DNA of 25,905 nucleotides from JBBIJH01 sp037446075 (GCA_037446075.1 JBBIJH010000023.1:1-25905); one strand, 5' to 3'; shown: positions 7,489 through 16,898, numbered from the stretch's first letter. Notes: a model not told the origin generated them from the letters alone. Program-made: numbers and translations.

Positions 7489-8487
7489 TTAGATTTCGCC
7501 CTTCGCATCTCGACTCATGAGATGCTCCGTTGCCATGTGAGGGTCTTTGCCTTCAAAGAGCACTGCATGGACCTCATTGGTGATCGGCATCTCAATTCTG
7601 TGTCGGAGCGCCAGATCTTTTGTCGACTTCGTCGTCTGTACTCCTTCGGCCACCATCACCATCTCTTTTAGTACGTCCTCAAGCTTTCGCCCTCTACCCA
7701 CCTGCTCTCCAACATACCGATTGCGGCTGTAGCGACTCATACACGTCACAATGAGGTCGCCGACGCCCGAGAGGCCAGCAAAGGTTTGAGGCCGAGCACC
7801 CATCGCAACGCCGAGGCGGCTGATTTCGGCAATGCCGCGAGTCATGATGGCCGCTTTCGTATTGTCGCCGAAGCCAGCGCCATCAGAGATACCAGCCCCA
7901 ATTGCGATCACGTTCTTCAACGACCCACCTAATTCCACTCCCCGTTGATCCTCATTGATATATAAACGCAGATAAGGCGTTGCGAAGGTCGACTGAACTA
8001 ACCTCGCGGTCTGCGCAGATGTGCACGCGGCCACGACGGCGGTAGGTATCTTCCGAGAGACTTCCTCAGCATGACTTGGACCGGAGAGGGTGCAGAGGTG
8101 TTCTTTCTTCAGAGTGGGCAGGGTATCTAGCAGAACTTCCGACATCGTCATCAGCGTCCCGTTCTCAATTCCCTTGGCGACATTCACGAAGAGCGTGTTT
8201 TTAAAGTCCCGATTGGAAATTTGGCGAGCAACAGACCTCAGGAATTGTGAAGGAATCGCGGCGACAATCATCTCTCTCCGAGTTACCGCCTGCTCGATGT
8301 CGGTCAGCACTTCGACCTCTTCTGGCACCGTTATCCCTGGGAGGAAGGAGGCGTTCTGTCGAGTTGCCCGGATTTCTTGTGCCTGATCCTCCCGGTAGGT
8401 CCAGAGGGAGACTCGATGGCCGTTCCCAGCCAGCAAGATGGCAAGCGTCGTCCCCCAGCTTCCCGCGCCGAGAACTGTGATCTTCAT
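7489..8487 (-). CDS. gpsA: Glycerol-3-phosphate dehydrogenase [NAD(P)+]
   Basis: A 332-residue GpsA that reduces dihydroxyacetone phosphate to sn-glycerol-3-phosphate, the backbone for phospholipids. The N-terminus MKITVLGAGSWGTTLA is the family's Rossmann NAD(P)-binding motif GxGxWG. SLKNVIAIGAG holds the catalytic lysine, and GLSGVGDLIVTC followed by SRNRYVGE is typical of the substrate-binding domain. ATG 8487 is chosen because it gives the family's normal start; a TTG at 8502 would add five residues and has no ribosome binding site. The gene follows plsY by 34 bases, so the enzyme that makes glycerol-3-phosphate and the one that first acylates it are encoded together. Confidence 0.96.
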   Translation of the reverse strand: MKITVLGAGSWGTTLAILLAGNGHRVSLWTYREDQAQEIRATRQNASFLPGITVPEEVEVLTDIEQAVTRREMIVAAIPSQFLRSVARQISNRDFKNTLFVNVAKGIENGTLMTMSEVLLDTLPTLKKEHLCTLSGPSHAEEVSRKIPTAVVAACTSAQTARLVQSTFATPYLRLYINEDQRGVELGGSLKNVIAIGAGISDGAGFGDNTKAAIMTRGIAEISRLGVAMGARPQTFAGLSGVGDLIVTCMSRYSRNRYVGEQVGRGRKLEDVLKEMVMVAEGVQTTKSTKDLALRHRIEMPITNEVHAVLFEGKDPHMATEHLMSRDAKGEI

Positions 8488-8521
8488 AACGTTGATCCGC
8501 AATGGTGGGTGGCCGAAGCCT

Positions 8522-9217
8522 TTAGCGGGAAGGCCGAACGGACCGACGAAACCGTCTCGCGCCCCTTAGCGATCTCATCTTCCTCTCGGTTCCTTCGACC
8601 AGTCGCTTGATGTTTGAACGGTGAGTGAACGCGAGGAACATTGCAATCCCGATACTGAGGAAAACAACGGTCGGATAGCTCTCGATGTGTGCGTGAAAAA
8701 CATTCTCGCGGATAAACATCGTCAAGGGAAAGGCCGCCACCCCGCTGAGCGAACTCAGAGAAACATAGCGTGAAATCAGGAACACGCCGAGGAACACGGC
8801 CGTAGAGACGGCGAACTCGATCGGCGCAATGCCCGCCATCATCCCGGCAGCAGTGGATATCCCCTTTCCCCCTCGGAAACTTGCAAAGACCGTCCATACG
8901 TGCCCAACAACCGCTGCTGTTCCGGCGATGATCTGGATCACAGTGAAATCTTCAAATGGGGTGCGGTTGGGGAAGGGAATTGGCCCATACATCAGGCGGG
9001 CAAGAAGCTGAGTGGCGATCAGCCCCTTTGCCCCGTCAAGCAGAGTGACGACGCCCCCAAGCTGCCATCCAAAAACCCGGGCCACGTTCGTCCCGCCTGC
9101 GTTGCCACTGCCATAGTTTCGGATGTCGATGCCACGCACTGCCTTTGCGACAAGGATGCTCGTGGGGATCGCCCCGAGAAGATAGCTCACCAAGATGATC
9201 AGCGCCAATGGCAGCAT
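8522..9217 (-). CDS. plsY: Glycerol-3-phosphate acyltransferase PlsY
   Basis: A 231-residue polytopic inner-membrane protein. PlsY transfers an acyl group from acyl-phosphate to glycerol-3-phosphate to make lysophosphatidate. Family motifs are present: SYLLGAIPTS (11-20), GSGNAGGTN (36-44, where GSGNPGATN is more common), GHVWTVFASFRGGKG (105-119), and THRSNIKRLVEGTE near the C-terminus. Several hydrophobic helices span the rest. The C-terminal tail after GTE is about 22 residues long and rich in Arg, somewhat longer than usual. Start ATG 9217 has GAGAG just upstream. A 90-base gap separates it from ispD, the largest within the long gene run, but no convincing promoter was found in it. Confidence 0.96.
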   Translation of the reverse strand: MLPLALIILVSYLLGAIPTSILVAKAVRGIDIRNYGSGNAGGTNVARVFGWQLGGVVTLLDGAKGLIATQLLARLMYGPIPFPNRTPFEDFTVIQIIAGTAAVVGHVWTVFASFRGGKGISTAAGMMAGIAPIEFAVSTAVFLGVFLISRYVSLSSLSGVAAFPLTMFIRENVFHAHIESYPTVVFLSIGIAMFLAFTHRSNIKRLVEGTERKMRSLRGARRFRRSVRPSR

Positions 9218-9307
9218 TGCTCTCTCGCTAGCTCCTCTTCATTCCATTCGACTTTGCATGTTGCTTAAAGAAGATAAGAGAATGACGGAAAAAAGCAAGT
9301 ACGGTAG

Positions 9308-10018
9308 TCAGCGAGTTCGCGAACGAAGCCTCCGGAGAATCACTTCGGCAAGTTCGAGATCCTCGGGCGTCGTGATCTTAATATTATCATAGCTCCCTTC
9401 AACAATCCGAACCTTGACCCCCAGCCGCTCGACCAAACTTGCGTCATCGGTGCTGACAAAGCTTCCCTTGACCTCCGGATCATATGCTTTCAGAAGAAGC
9501 TCGAGATGGAACGCTTGTGGCGTCTGGACAGCCCAAAGTCTGGAGCGGTCCAATGTGGACTCGACGAAAGGGAGTCTGTTTGACTGCTTAATCGTATCTT
9601 TCGGCTGAACTGCGAGTATGGCAGCACCCGACTCTTTGCACGCTGTGATCAGGTCAATAATTTTTTCTGAGGAAACAAACGGGCGAACCGCGTCGTGAAC
9701 CAGAACGATTTCGACATCTCGGTTGGCAAGCTTTTGGAGTCCTCGGTAGACGGAATCTTCCCTTCGATCGCCCCCTTCGGTGATCTCAACAACTTTCGTT
9801 AATCGAAACTGATCGACAAGTCGGCACGCTCTCTCATAATCGGAAGGCCTCACAACGAGAACAATCTCGTGGACCAGAGGAGATTCCTGGAATTTCTCCA
9901 CGGCATGGACGAGGATGGGTCTGCCTCCCAGAAGGAGGAACGGTTTATTCTCAGGAAAACCCATCCGCTCGCCCGAGCCTGCTGCAGCGATAACCGCCGA
10001 GATTCTTCCATCGCTCAC
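9308..10018 (-). CDS. ispD: 2-C-methyl-D-erythritol 4-phosphate cytidylyltransferase
   Basis: A 236-residue IspD, the CTP-dependent third enzyme of the MEP isoprenoid pathway. The nucleotide-binding loop AVIAAAGSGERMG (8-20) and KPFLLLGGRPIL follow the family pattern, with VLVHDAVRPFVS, the TPQAF motif and the C-terminal NIKITTPEDLELAE. It starts with GTG at 10018, preceded by GGAG about 9 bases upstream, 23 bases after the queA stop. No ispF is next to it or fused to it, so the following pathway step is encoded elsewhere. Confidence 0.96.
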   Translation of the reverse strand: MSDGRISAVIAAAGSGERMGFPENKPFLLLGGRPILVHAVEKFQESPLVHEIVLVVRPSDYERACRLVDQFRLTKVVEITEGGDRREDSVYRGLQKLANRDVEIVLVHDAVRPFVSSEKIIDLITACKESGAAILAVQPKDTIKQSNRLPFVESTLDRSRLWAVQTPQAFHLELLLKAYDPEVKGSFVSTDDASLVERLGVKVRIVEGSYDNIKITTPEDLELAEVILRRLRSRTR

Positions 10019-10041
10019 GTGTATCGTCTCCGAATGAAGAG

Positions 10042-11079
10042 TCAGAGAATCAACATGGCGTCACCGTAGCTGTAGAAGCGGTAGCCCCTCTTGATGGCAT
10101 ATTTGTAAGCCCGCATGACGAACTCGTGGCCACCAAAAGCGCACACAAGCATCAGCAATGTTGATTCCGGCAAATGAAAATTCGTGAGCAGCTTGTCGAC
10201 AATCTTGAAATCGTAGGGTGGGAAAATGAATTTGTCCGTCCACCCCTGCGCGGGCTGTACGTGTCCATCGGTCGTGACGCTCGATGCTAAGGCCCTTGTT
10301 GTGCTCGTTCCGACAGCAAACACGGCCCCCTTCGTGGCGATCGTCCGATTGATGACGGCAGCCGTTGTCTCAGGAATCTCGAAATATTCCGAATCCATTT
10401 TGTGCTTTGTGAGATCCTCCACTTCCACCGGGCGAAACGAACCAAGCCCGATGTGAAGAACAAGCGGAACGATCTTGACTCCCTTTCTCTCGATCCGACG
10501 GAGAAGCCTTCGTGTAAAATGCAGCCCCGCCGTCGGTGCCGCGACGGCGCCCACGACCCGTGCGTAGACCGTCTGATAGGTTTCCTTGTCTTCCTCCGTC
10601 GGCTCTCTCTTGATATAGTATGGGAGGGGTGTTTGCCCAATCTTTTCCACTAGTTTGTAAAAGTCCCCCTTGTACGTGAACCGAACGGTCCTCCCCCGGG
10701 AAGTCGTATTGTCAATCACTTCACAGGAGAGTCTCTCGTTGTCAAAAAAGATCTTATTCCCGATGCGAACCTTTCGCGCGGGGTCTACGATCACGTCCCA
10801 AATATTCTCTTCCTTTTTCAACTCGCGCAAGAGGAAAACCTCAATCTTGGCGTTCGTTTTCTCTTTCCTTCCGAAAAGTCGCGCGGGAAAGACCTTCGTC
10901 TCGTTCACGACGAGACAATCCCCTTTCTTCACATAATCTTCAAAATCGGAGAATCGCCTCTCCGTGATCGATTCGTCTGCACGATTCAGAACCATCAGCC
11001 GAGAACTGTCCCTCGGATGAGCAGGATACTTTGCAATGAGATTCCGAGGGAGTGGGTATTTGAAGTCCGAAAGCTTCAT
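10042..11079 (-). CDS. queA: S-adenosylmethionine:tRNA ribosyltransferase-isomerase
   Basis: A 345-residue QueA, the normal length. It transfers and isomerises the ribosyl group of SAM to 7-aminomethyl-7-deazaguanine at tRNA position 34, giving epoxyqueuosine. Typical elements are the N-terminal FKYPLPRNLIAKYPAHPRDSS (with DSSRLMVLNR), then GAVAAPTAGLHFT, GTSTTRALAS, TNFHLPESTLLMLVCAF and the end YRFYSYGDAMLI. The ribosome binding site AGGAGGT lies within the last codons of ppdK, 9 bases before the start, which couples the two genes. Confidence 0.97.
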   Translation of the reverse strand: MKLSDFKYPLPRNLIAKYPAHPRDSSRLMVLNRADESITERRFSDFEDYVKKGDCLVVNETKVFPARLFGRKEKTNAKIEVFLLRELKKEENIWDVIVDPARKVRIGNKIFFDNERLSCEVIDNTTSRGRTVRFTYKGDFYKLVEKIGQTPLPYYIKREPTEEDKETYQTVYARVVGAVAAPTAGLHFTRRLLRRIERKGVKIVPLVLHIGLGSFRPVEVEDLTKHKMDSEYFEIPETTAAVINRTIATKGAVFAVGTSTTRALASSVTTDGHVQPAQGWTDKFIFPPYDFKIVDKLLTNFHLPESTLLMLVCAFGGHEFVMRAYKYAIKRGYRFYSYGDAMLIL

Positions 11080-11088
11080 GGCTTATTC

Positions 11089-13926
11089 TCAACCTCCTGA
11101 AGGCTGTTGAGTGTTCTTGTTCTCTCGCCGGCGCCTTCGTGGCCGCTTCCTCCGTTTCACAGAACGGCCACGTACGAAGCTTCTACGCCCAGTACGCTGG
11201 GCCGCCCGGGAGGTTTCTTCTTCTCGGAGCGCGGCTCGCGCAGCCGCCAATCGAGCAATGGCCACTCGGAACGGAGAACAGCTTACATAATCGAGGCCGA
11301 CCGAATGGCAAAATTCAATTGAATTTGGATCTCCTCCATGTTCGCCGCAAATCCCTACCTTCAGATTTGGCTTGACCGATCGGCCCTTCTCCGTCGCAAT
11401 CTTGATCAACTGACCAACGCCGGTACGATCGATGGTTTGGAATGGATCCTTATCGAGGATGCCGTTCTCGTAGTAGTATTCAAGGAACTTGCCCGCATCA
11501 TCCCGTGACAGCCCGAAGGTCGTTTGAGTCAGATCGTTCGTTCCAAAGGAGAAAAACTCAGCCACCGCGGCGATCTCGTTCGCCGTGAGTGCTGCGCGCG
11601 GAACTTCGATCATCGTCCCGACGAGGTATTTCACCTTCACCCCTTGTTCTTTCTGAACTTCCTCGGCAACGCGGCGGACGATCCTTTCCTGTTGGCGAAG
11701 TTCGTTGACGTGGCCGACAAGAGGAATCATGACCTCCGGCTCGACGTCGATTCCCTCCCTTTTCACCTCGCAGGCCGCCTCGAAGATAGCACGCGCCTGC
11801 ATTTCCGTAATCTCCGGGTATACAATTCCGAGTCGGCAACCCCGATGCCCAAGCATGGGGTTAAACTCCTTCAAACTCTCCACTCGCTGTTTCACTCTTT
11901 CCAGTGAAATCCCCATTGATTGCGCCAGCTCCGCCTGCTCTTGCTCTTCATGCGGGAGGAACTCATGCAAAGGTGGATCGAGAGTTCGAATCGTCACTGG
12001 CCGATCCTTCATCACGCGAAAAATTCCTTTGAAATCTTCACGCTGCATCGGCAGTAACTGAGCAAGGGCAGCCCGGCGCCCCTCGTCCGTCTCCGCAAGA
12101 ATCATCTCGCGAACTGCTCTGATCCTCTCGCCACCGAAGAACATGTGCTCGGTGCGGCATAGACCAATCCCCTCGGCTCCGAATGCAATTGCCACTTCGC
12201 ACTGATCCGGCTGGTCTGCATTCGCTCGAACTCCGAGTTTCCGGAACAGATCCGCCCAAGACATCATCTTCTCGTATTGCTGGTAGACATGCGATCTTTC
12301 CGGCGGCAGGGTGCGCTCGAGCAGAACTTGGAGAATCTCGGATGGATGTGTTTCCACTTTGCCCTCAATTACCTCGCCCGTCGTCCCATCGATTGAGATG
12401 TAGTCCCCTTCTCGAACAACCCTGCCGTTGACGTGCATCAGCCTCTCCTTGTAGTCGATGTCGAGCGCACTGCATCCGGCCACGCAAATTTTCCCCATCT
12501 GGCGGGCAACGAGGGCCGCGTGGGACGTCATCCCCCCACGCGCCGTCAGAATCCCTTCCGCAGCGTTCATGCCACGGATGTCCTCCGGAGAGGTCTCGAC
12601 ACGAACAAGGATCACCTTTTCTCCGCGACGCGCCCACAGCTCTGCATCCTCAGCATTAAAAACGACCTTACCGAAAGCCGCACCCGGACCGGCATTCAAA
12701 CCTTTTGCCAGATAGCGTCCGTCCCTAACTGCTTTTCGCTTCTCGGCCACGTCAAAGATGGGCCGCAGAAGCTGGTTGAGCTGCTCAGGCTCAATTCGCA
12801 AGAGGGCCTCCTTTGGGGAGATAAGCTTTTCCTCCACCATGTCGGTCGCGATCCGAAAAGAAGCAAACCCTGTACGCTTGCCGACTCGAGTCTGTAGCAT
12901 ATAGAGCTTCCCCTTCTGGATCGTAAACTCGATATCCTGCATGTCACGATAATGGTGCTCGAGGATCGTCCGCACCTTCAAGAGCTGATCGTAGACACCC
13001 GGCATTTTCTCCTTCAGTTGCTCAACTGGAAGCGGCGTCCGGATACCAGCAACGACATCCTCGCCTTGAGCATTGAAGAGAAACTCCCCGTAAAATCGAT
13101 TCTCCCCCGTCGCAGGGTCGCGGGTAAAACCGACTCCCGTGGCGCTATCGTCCCCCAGATTTCCGAATACCATCGCCTGAACGTTCACGGCTGTTCCCCA
13201 ACTCTCCGGAATGTCATATAGCCTCCTGTATGCGATTGCGCGAGGATTGTTCCAAGAACCGAACACGGCGCCGATCGCACCCCAGAGTTGGGCCTCGGGA
13301 TTTTCAGGGAATTCTTTTCCTGTGCGGTTCTTAATCTCCAATTTGAACTCCGATACGAGTTGCCGAAGATCCTCCGTCGAAAGTTCCAGATCGTGCTCGA
13401 CCCCGCGCTCTTTCTTCTTTCGATCGATGATCACCTCGAACGGATCGTGTTCGTCTTTGCTTTCCGGCTTCAGACCCATCACGACATCGCCGTACATCTG
13501 TACGAAGCGACGATAGGAGTCCCAAGCGAAGCGCTCGTTTCCAGTTTGCCTGATGAGAGCTTCGACCGTTTTTTCATTCAATCCAAGATTCAAGATCGTG
13601 TCCATCATTCCGGGCATCGACGCTCTCGCACCAGAACGGACGGAGAGAAGCAATGGGTTCTCTTCATCGCCGAATCTTGCCACTACCAGCTTCTCCACTT
13701 TTTTCAAGGCACGGAGAACCTGAGGCTTAAGCTCTCGGGGGTATTGCCTTTTGTTAGCATAGTAATAGGTGCAAACTTCAGTGGAGATTGTAAAACCAGG
13801 GGGAACCGGTAAACCAAGATTCGTCATCTCTGCCAGGTTGGCCCCTTTTCCACCCAGAAGCGCTTTCATCTCTGCAGTACCTTCGGCTTTACCATCACCA
13901 AAGAAATAGACGTACTTCTTAGCCAT
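11089..13926 (-). CDS. ppdK: Pyruvate, phosphate dikinase with an unusual basic C-terminal tail
   Basis: PPDK interconverts pyruvate, ATP and Pi with phosphoenolpyruvate, AMP and PPi. The N-terminal nucleotide domain shows LLGGKGANLAEM (24-34) and SVRSGARASMPGMMDT (95-110). The phosphohistidine domain has GGMTSHAALVARQMG with His469 as the swivelling phosphate carrier. The C-terminal PEP/pyruvate barrel ends with VGICGEHGGDP, catalytic Cys860, and IARLAAARAAL. PPDK usually stops about there, near 880-905 residues. Here about 40 extra residues (906-945) follow, with many Arg and Lys, including KRPRRRRR. Start ATG 13926 has AGGT 8-11 bases upstream. It lies 23 bases after the amidotransferase-like gene and its end carries the queA ribosome binding site. 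Confidence 0.96.
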   Translation of the reverse strand: MAKKYVYFFGDGKAEGTAEMKALLGGKGANLAEMTNLGLPVPPGFTISTEVCTYYYANKRQYPRELKPQVLRALKKVEKLVVARFGDEENPLLLSVRSGARASMPGMMDTILNLGLNEKTVEALIRQTGNERFAWDSYRRFVQMYGDVVMGLKPESKDEHDPFEVIIDRKKKERGVEHDLELSTEDLRQLVSEFKLEIKNRTGKEFPENPEAQLWGAIGAVFGSWNNPRAIAYRRLYDIPESWGTAVNVQAMVFGNLGDDSATGVGFTRDPATGENRFYGEFLFNAQGEDVVAGIRTPLPVEQLKEKMPGVYDQLLKVRTILEHHYRDMQDIEFTIQKGKLYMLQTRVGKRTGFASFRIATDMVEEKLISPKEALLRIEPEQLNQLLRPIFDVAEKRKAVRDGRYLAKGLNAGPGAAFGKVVFNAEDAELWARRGEKVILVRVETSPEDIRGMNAAEGILTARGGMTSHAALVARQMGKICVAGCSALDIDYKERLMHVNGRVVREGDYISIDGTTGEVIEGKVETHPSEILQVLLERTLPPERSHVYQQYEKMMSWADLFRKLGVRANADQPDQCEVAIAFGAEGIGLCRTEHMFFGGERIRAVREMILAETDEGRRAALAQLLPMQREDFKGIFRVMKDRPVTIRTLDPPLHEFLPHEEQEQAELAQSMGISLERVKQRVESLKEFNPMLGHRGCRLGIVYPEITEMQARAIFEAACEVKREGIDVEPEVMIPLVGHVNELRQQERIVRRVAEEVQKEQGVKVKYLVGTMIEVPRAALTANEIAAVAEFFSFGTNDLTQTTFGLSRDDAGKFLEYYYENGILDKDPFQTIDRTGVGQLIKIATEKGRSVKPNLKVGICGEHGGDPNSIEFCHSVGLDYVSCSPFRVAIARLAAARAALREEETSRAAQRTGRRSFVRGRSVKRRKRPRRRRRENKNTQQPSGG

Positions 13927-13949
13927 TTGCTGACCTGCTTATTTGAGAG

Positions 13950-14669
13950 TTAGTGTATAGAGCAGTGTAGTTTATATTTTGACGCTTGGTAAAGAAACTC
14001 ATGAAGAAGATTCTTTCTAAAGGGGCTCTCGGGATCCTGCATGCGCTCAGGATGCCACTGTACCAACTGAAGAAATGACCTCCCGCCCGAATCCTCCCAC
14101 TCCAGACCTTCGACGACGCCCTCCTGAGCCGCAGCCGAGATCTTCAGCCCTCTTCCAATCTTATCGGCCGACTGATGGTGAGAGCTATTCACTGTTCCGC
14201 GACTCATACCGACAATCCGTGCGAGTTCGGTGTTCGCAACCACTTCCACTTCATGCACTCGGTCCACTCCATCCGCTTTTGAATGATCCGACTTTCCTGT
14301 GCTCGGGATGTCGAGAATCAGCGTCCCCCCAAAGAAGACGTTTGCAACTTGCAAACCACGGCAGATCCCCAGGATCGGTAGTTCCTTCCTCAGTGCTAAG
14401 TCAATGAGGTGCAGTTCGAAATCATCTCTTCTCTCGTTCACCTCTCTGGGATCCAGCTCACTGATTCTCTCAGGCATCCCGTACAATCGGGGGTGAAGAT
14501 CCTCTCCACCGCTTAACAGAATTGCATCACATTCTTCGACTCGCTCGAGGTTTCTATTTTTCCAGGAAAGGTTGATCGTCTCGACCGATTGAGCCCCCTG
14601 GGTCACCCAGTTGGCGTAGTTGCTCCACTTGCCGCAGTCCGTAATCCCAATTACAAGCAACGACTTCAT
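13950..14669 (-). CDS. Class I glutamine amidotransferase-like hydrolase (peptidase C26, PuuD-like)
   Basis: A 239-residue protein of the C26 family, which includes gamma-glutamyl-GABA hydrolase. The nucleophile is Cys103 in ILGICRGLQVAN, and the catalytic pair is His206 and Glu208 in VQWHPE. LLSGGEDLHP (51-60) and NSSHHQ (161-166) also match. Family members cleave gamma-glutamyl amides; without other polyamine genes in view the substrate is open. Its ATG overlaps the lpxK stop by four bases (ATGA), so the two are translationally coupled although their functions are not obviously linked. It is followed by ppdK. Confidence 0.88.
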   Translation of the reverse strand: MKSLLVIGITDCGKWSNYANWVTQGAQSVETINLSWKNRNLERVEECDAILLSGGEDLHPRLYGMPERISELDPREVNERRDDFELHLIDLALRKELPILGICRGLQVANVFFGGTLILDIPSTGKSDHSKADGVDRVHEVEVVANTELARIVGMSRGTVNSSHHQSADKIGRGLKISAAAQEGVVEGLEWEDSGGRSFLQLVQWHPERMQDPESPFRKNLLHEFLYQASKYKLHCSIH

Positions 14670-15748
14670 GACACAAACCGATCCAAGTGTTGGTGAAAGA
14701 CATCGCTCCCGTAGATGAACTCCAGCTCAGTCTTCAGTCCGAGAACGGGAGAGTTCATCAAGAATTCCTTCGCCTCGGCTATCCCAGTCAAACGTGCCGC
14801 GTCTTTCATCGTCGTAACGAGGTAATCGCACCTTTTCTGTTTTGACAGCCTCTCGAGGTGGACAAGGTCAACGCGTGTGTACCAGTGGTGGTCTGGAAAG
14901 GCTTCCCGACCGACGATCTCGGCTCCGAGGGCGGCGACGAGATCAAAAAAACTGCTGGGCCTTCCGATCCCACAAAAGAGGTACAGCTTTTTCTCGCGGA
15001 CCTCCGCGGCAGTTAGCTCTTGGCCATCCCACACCCGCAGAAGCGATGACGCTCTAGTTCTTACTGCACTTAGTTCCGCCAATGTGTACCGCCGACACCA
15101 CTCCTGATATCGGTGGAGCACACCTTCAGCGGAATCCAGCCCCTCAGCTCGGGTAAGGACAACGTGATCTGCCCGCTGAAGGCTTGTGAGCGGCTCTCTC
15201 CGCGTTCCTGCTGGTAGCAGGAAGTCTCGTGGGACGCCGACCGAGCTGGATTCTTTACTTTGCTTAACGGGGATCGTGACAAGATCAAGCTCCCTTCTCG
15301 CGCTCCGGTGCTGGAAGCCATCATCCAGCAAGAAAACATCCACCGGAAATCTCTTCAGCACCTCTCTTGCCGCTCGCACTCTTTTCTCATCCACCGCGAT
15401 GATCGCTCCCGGCAATCGTTGAGCCAGCTCCTGGCACTCATCTCCGCTTTGCTTCGAGTTGACCAAAACCTTTTGGCCATCCGCGACCAGAACGAATCCG
15501 CTACTTTCTCGCTTATACCCCCTACTCAGAATCGCAACCCGCTTATGTCGCTCCTGTAAGTACTGGGCTATATACCCAACCAAAGGTGTCTTCCCTGTCC
15601 CACCCACGCTGAGATTTCCAACCGAGATGGTCGGACGGCCAAGCGAGTGTGAGGGAAAAACCATCCAGTCATAACACTTGTTGCGGACCGCAACCGCAAG
15701 ACCGTAGATCCACGACAGAGGCAGCAAAACCAGCGTAAAGGCATCCAC
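14666..15748 (-). CDS. lpxK: Tetraacyldisaccharide 4'-kinase
   Basis: LpxK phosphorylates the 4' position of the lipid A disaccharide at the inner membrane. The 360-residue protein starts with a hydrophobic anchor (about 5-20), followed by the P-loop region ISVGNLSVGGTGKTP (41-55), then LSRGYKR, DEKRVRAA, LLDDGFQH with the conserved DDGFQH motif, and the C-terminal FPDHHWYT and VTTMKDAARL. This is direct evidence of an outer membrane with lipopolysaccharide. It follows lpxB by 25 bases, its pathway predecessor. Start ATG 15748 gives the membrane anchor expected for the family. Confidence 0.97.
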   Translation of the reverse strand: MDAFTLVLLPLSWIYGLAVAVRNKCYDWMVFPSHSLGRPTISVGNLSVGGTGKTPLVGYIAQYLQERHKRVAILSRGYKRESSGFVLVADGQKVLVNSKQSGDECQELAQRLPGAIIAVDEKRVRAAREVLKRFPVDVFLLDDGFQHRSARRELDLVTIPVKQSKESSSVGVPRDFLLPAGTRREPLTSLQRADHVVLTRAEGLDSAEGVLHRYQEWCRRYTLAELSAVRTRASSLLRVWDGQELTAAEVREKKLYLFCGIGRPSSFFDLVAALGAEIVGREAFPDHHWYTRVDLVHLERLSKQKRCDYLVTTMKDAARLTGIAEAKEFLMNSPVLGLKTELEFIYGSDVFHQHLDRFVS

Positions 15749-15773
15749 CCTACAACAATTTCTTCAGTTGGAA

Positions 15774-16895
15774 TCAAGCACTCAATATGGCTTCAGCAAC
15801 CCGACTGGAAGCACCTGGCGTTCCGAGTTTTTGCTTGACTCGGAATAGTTCATTTCTCATGTGGCGAGCGAGCGTATCGTCACTGAGAAGCTTTCGACCC
15901 TCGCGCGCCAGGTTTTCTCTAGTGAGATCAGATTGAACCAGCTCCGGTACAATCCGTTCGCCCGCAACGATGTTGACAAGGGCAATGCTCTTTAGTCTCA
16001 CCAACGCACGTCCGACCAGGTAAGTGGGAAGTGAAGTCCGATAGACGACGACCATCGGCGTACCGAAGCATGCAATCTCAAGAGTAGCGGTTCCGGAGGT
16101 GACAAACGCAATCTCTGAATTCTTCATCAGCCAGTAGGTCGCACCTGAGATCAAATGTACCCGGGAAAGAGGGCCAAGGGATTTCCGATACACGTCTTCG
16201 TGAAGATAGGGCGCGATCCCAACGCCGACTTCGCAATCGAATTCACGCTGAAGAATGTGCGCTGCCTCAGCCATCACAGGAAGAATACGCTCTACCTCCT
16301 GCAACCGACTACCTGGGAACAGCCCGAGAAGTTTCTTCGTCGTTGGGATCCCAAGATTCTGCCGGAATCCATTTCCATCCTCGACCGATTCGATCACTTC
16401 GAGGAGAGGATGCCCAACAAATTCTACCGGGATACCCGCAGATTGATAAATCTCCCGCTCGAAGGGGAACACCACAAACATTTTTTCGATGAGGCCGTTC
16501 ATCCTTGCTACTCTACCTCGTCCCCATGCCCATACCTGAGGGCTAACATAGTAGAACACCCGAGGGCCATGGATTCTTGCTGTTCGGGCAAAGCGAAGGT
16601 TGAAACCCGGATAGTCAATCAAGAGCAGTGCATCGGGCCTCCTTTCTACCAAAACCCTTGTCATCTGTCTTTCAAGCTCGTGCATGGTCGGTAGGTGTTT
16701 CAGGACTTCCATGAATCCCATGAAAGAGAGATTCCGGATGTGGAAGAGTATCTCCATCCCAGCTTGGGCCATCCGGTCCCCGCCCACGCCGAAAACTTCC
16801 AGGCCGGGTTGGCGGCGTACAAGTTCTCGAATCAGTCCAGCCCCCAGAAGGTCGCCTGACGGTTCTCCAGCGATGACCATCACGCGGCGTATCAT
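15774..16895 (-). CDS. lpxB: Lipid-A-disaccharide synthase
   Basis: LpxB (glycosyltransferase family 19) joins UDP-2,3-diacylglucosamine and lipid X to make the lipid A disaccharide. The 373-residue length is normal. The N-terminus MVIAGEPSGDLLGAGL (6-21) with GVGGDRMAQAGME and LSFMGFMEVLKHL is diagnostic. Later come YYVSPQVWAWGRGR, FVGHPLLE, LLGLFPGSRLQEVER and FVTSGTATLEIACFGTPMVV, all usual LpxB elements. ATG 16895 lies 3 bases after the preceding stop and has GAGGAG upstream within that gene's end. Its product is the substrate of the next gene, lpxK. Confidence 0.97.
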   Translation of the reverse strand: MIRRVMVIAGEPSGDLLGAGLIRELVRRQPGLEVFGVGGDRMAQAGMEILFHIRNLSFMGFMEVLKHLPTMHELERQMTRVLVERRPDALLLIDYPGFNLRFARTARIHGPRVFYYVSPQVWAWGRGRVARMNGLIEKMFVVFPFEREIYQSAGIPVEFVGHPLLEVIESVEDGNGFRQNLGIPTTKKLLGLFPGSRLQEVERILPVMAEAAHILQREFDCEVGVGIAPYLHEDVYRKSLGPLSRVHLISGATYWLMKNSEIAFVTSGTATLEIACFGTPMVVVYRTSLPTYLVGRALVRLKSIALVNIVAGERIVPELVQSDLTRENLAREGRKLLSDDTLARHMRNELFRVKQKLGTPGASSRVAEAILSA

Positions 16896-16898
16896 AAC

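Noticed and set aside
8488..8502. TTG start for gpsA at 8502
   Set aside because: No ribosome binding site is seen, and ATG 8487 gives the standard GpsA N-terminus.
9271..9298. Possible promoter TTGCTT, 16 bases, TATCTT between ispD and plsY
   Set aside because: Both boxes match only four of six positions; this is too weak to claim.
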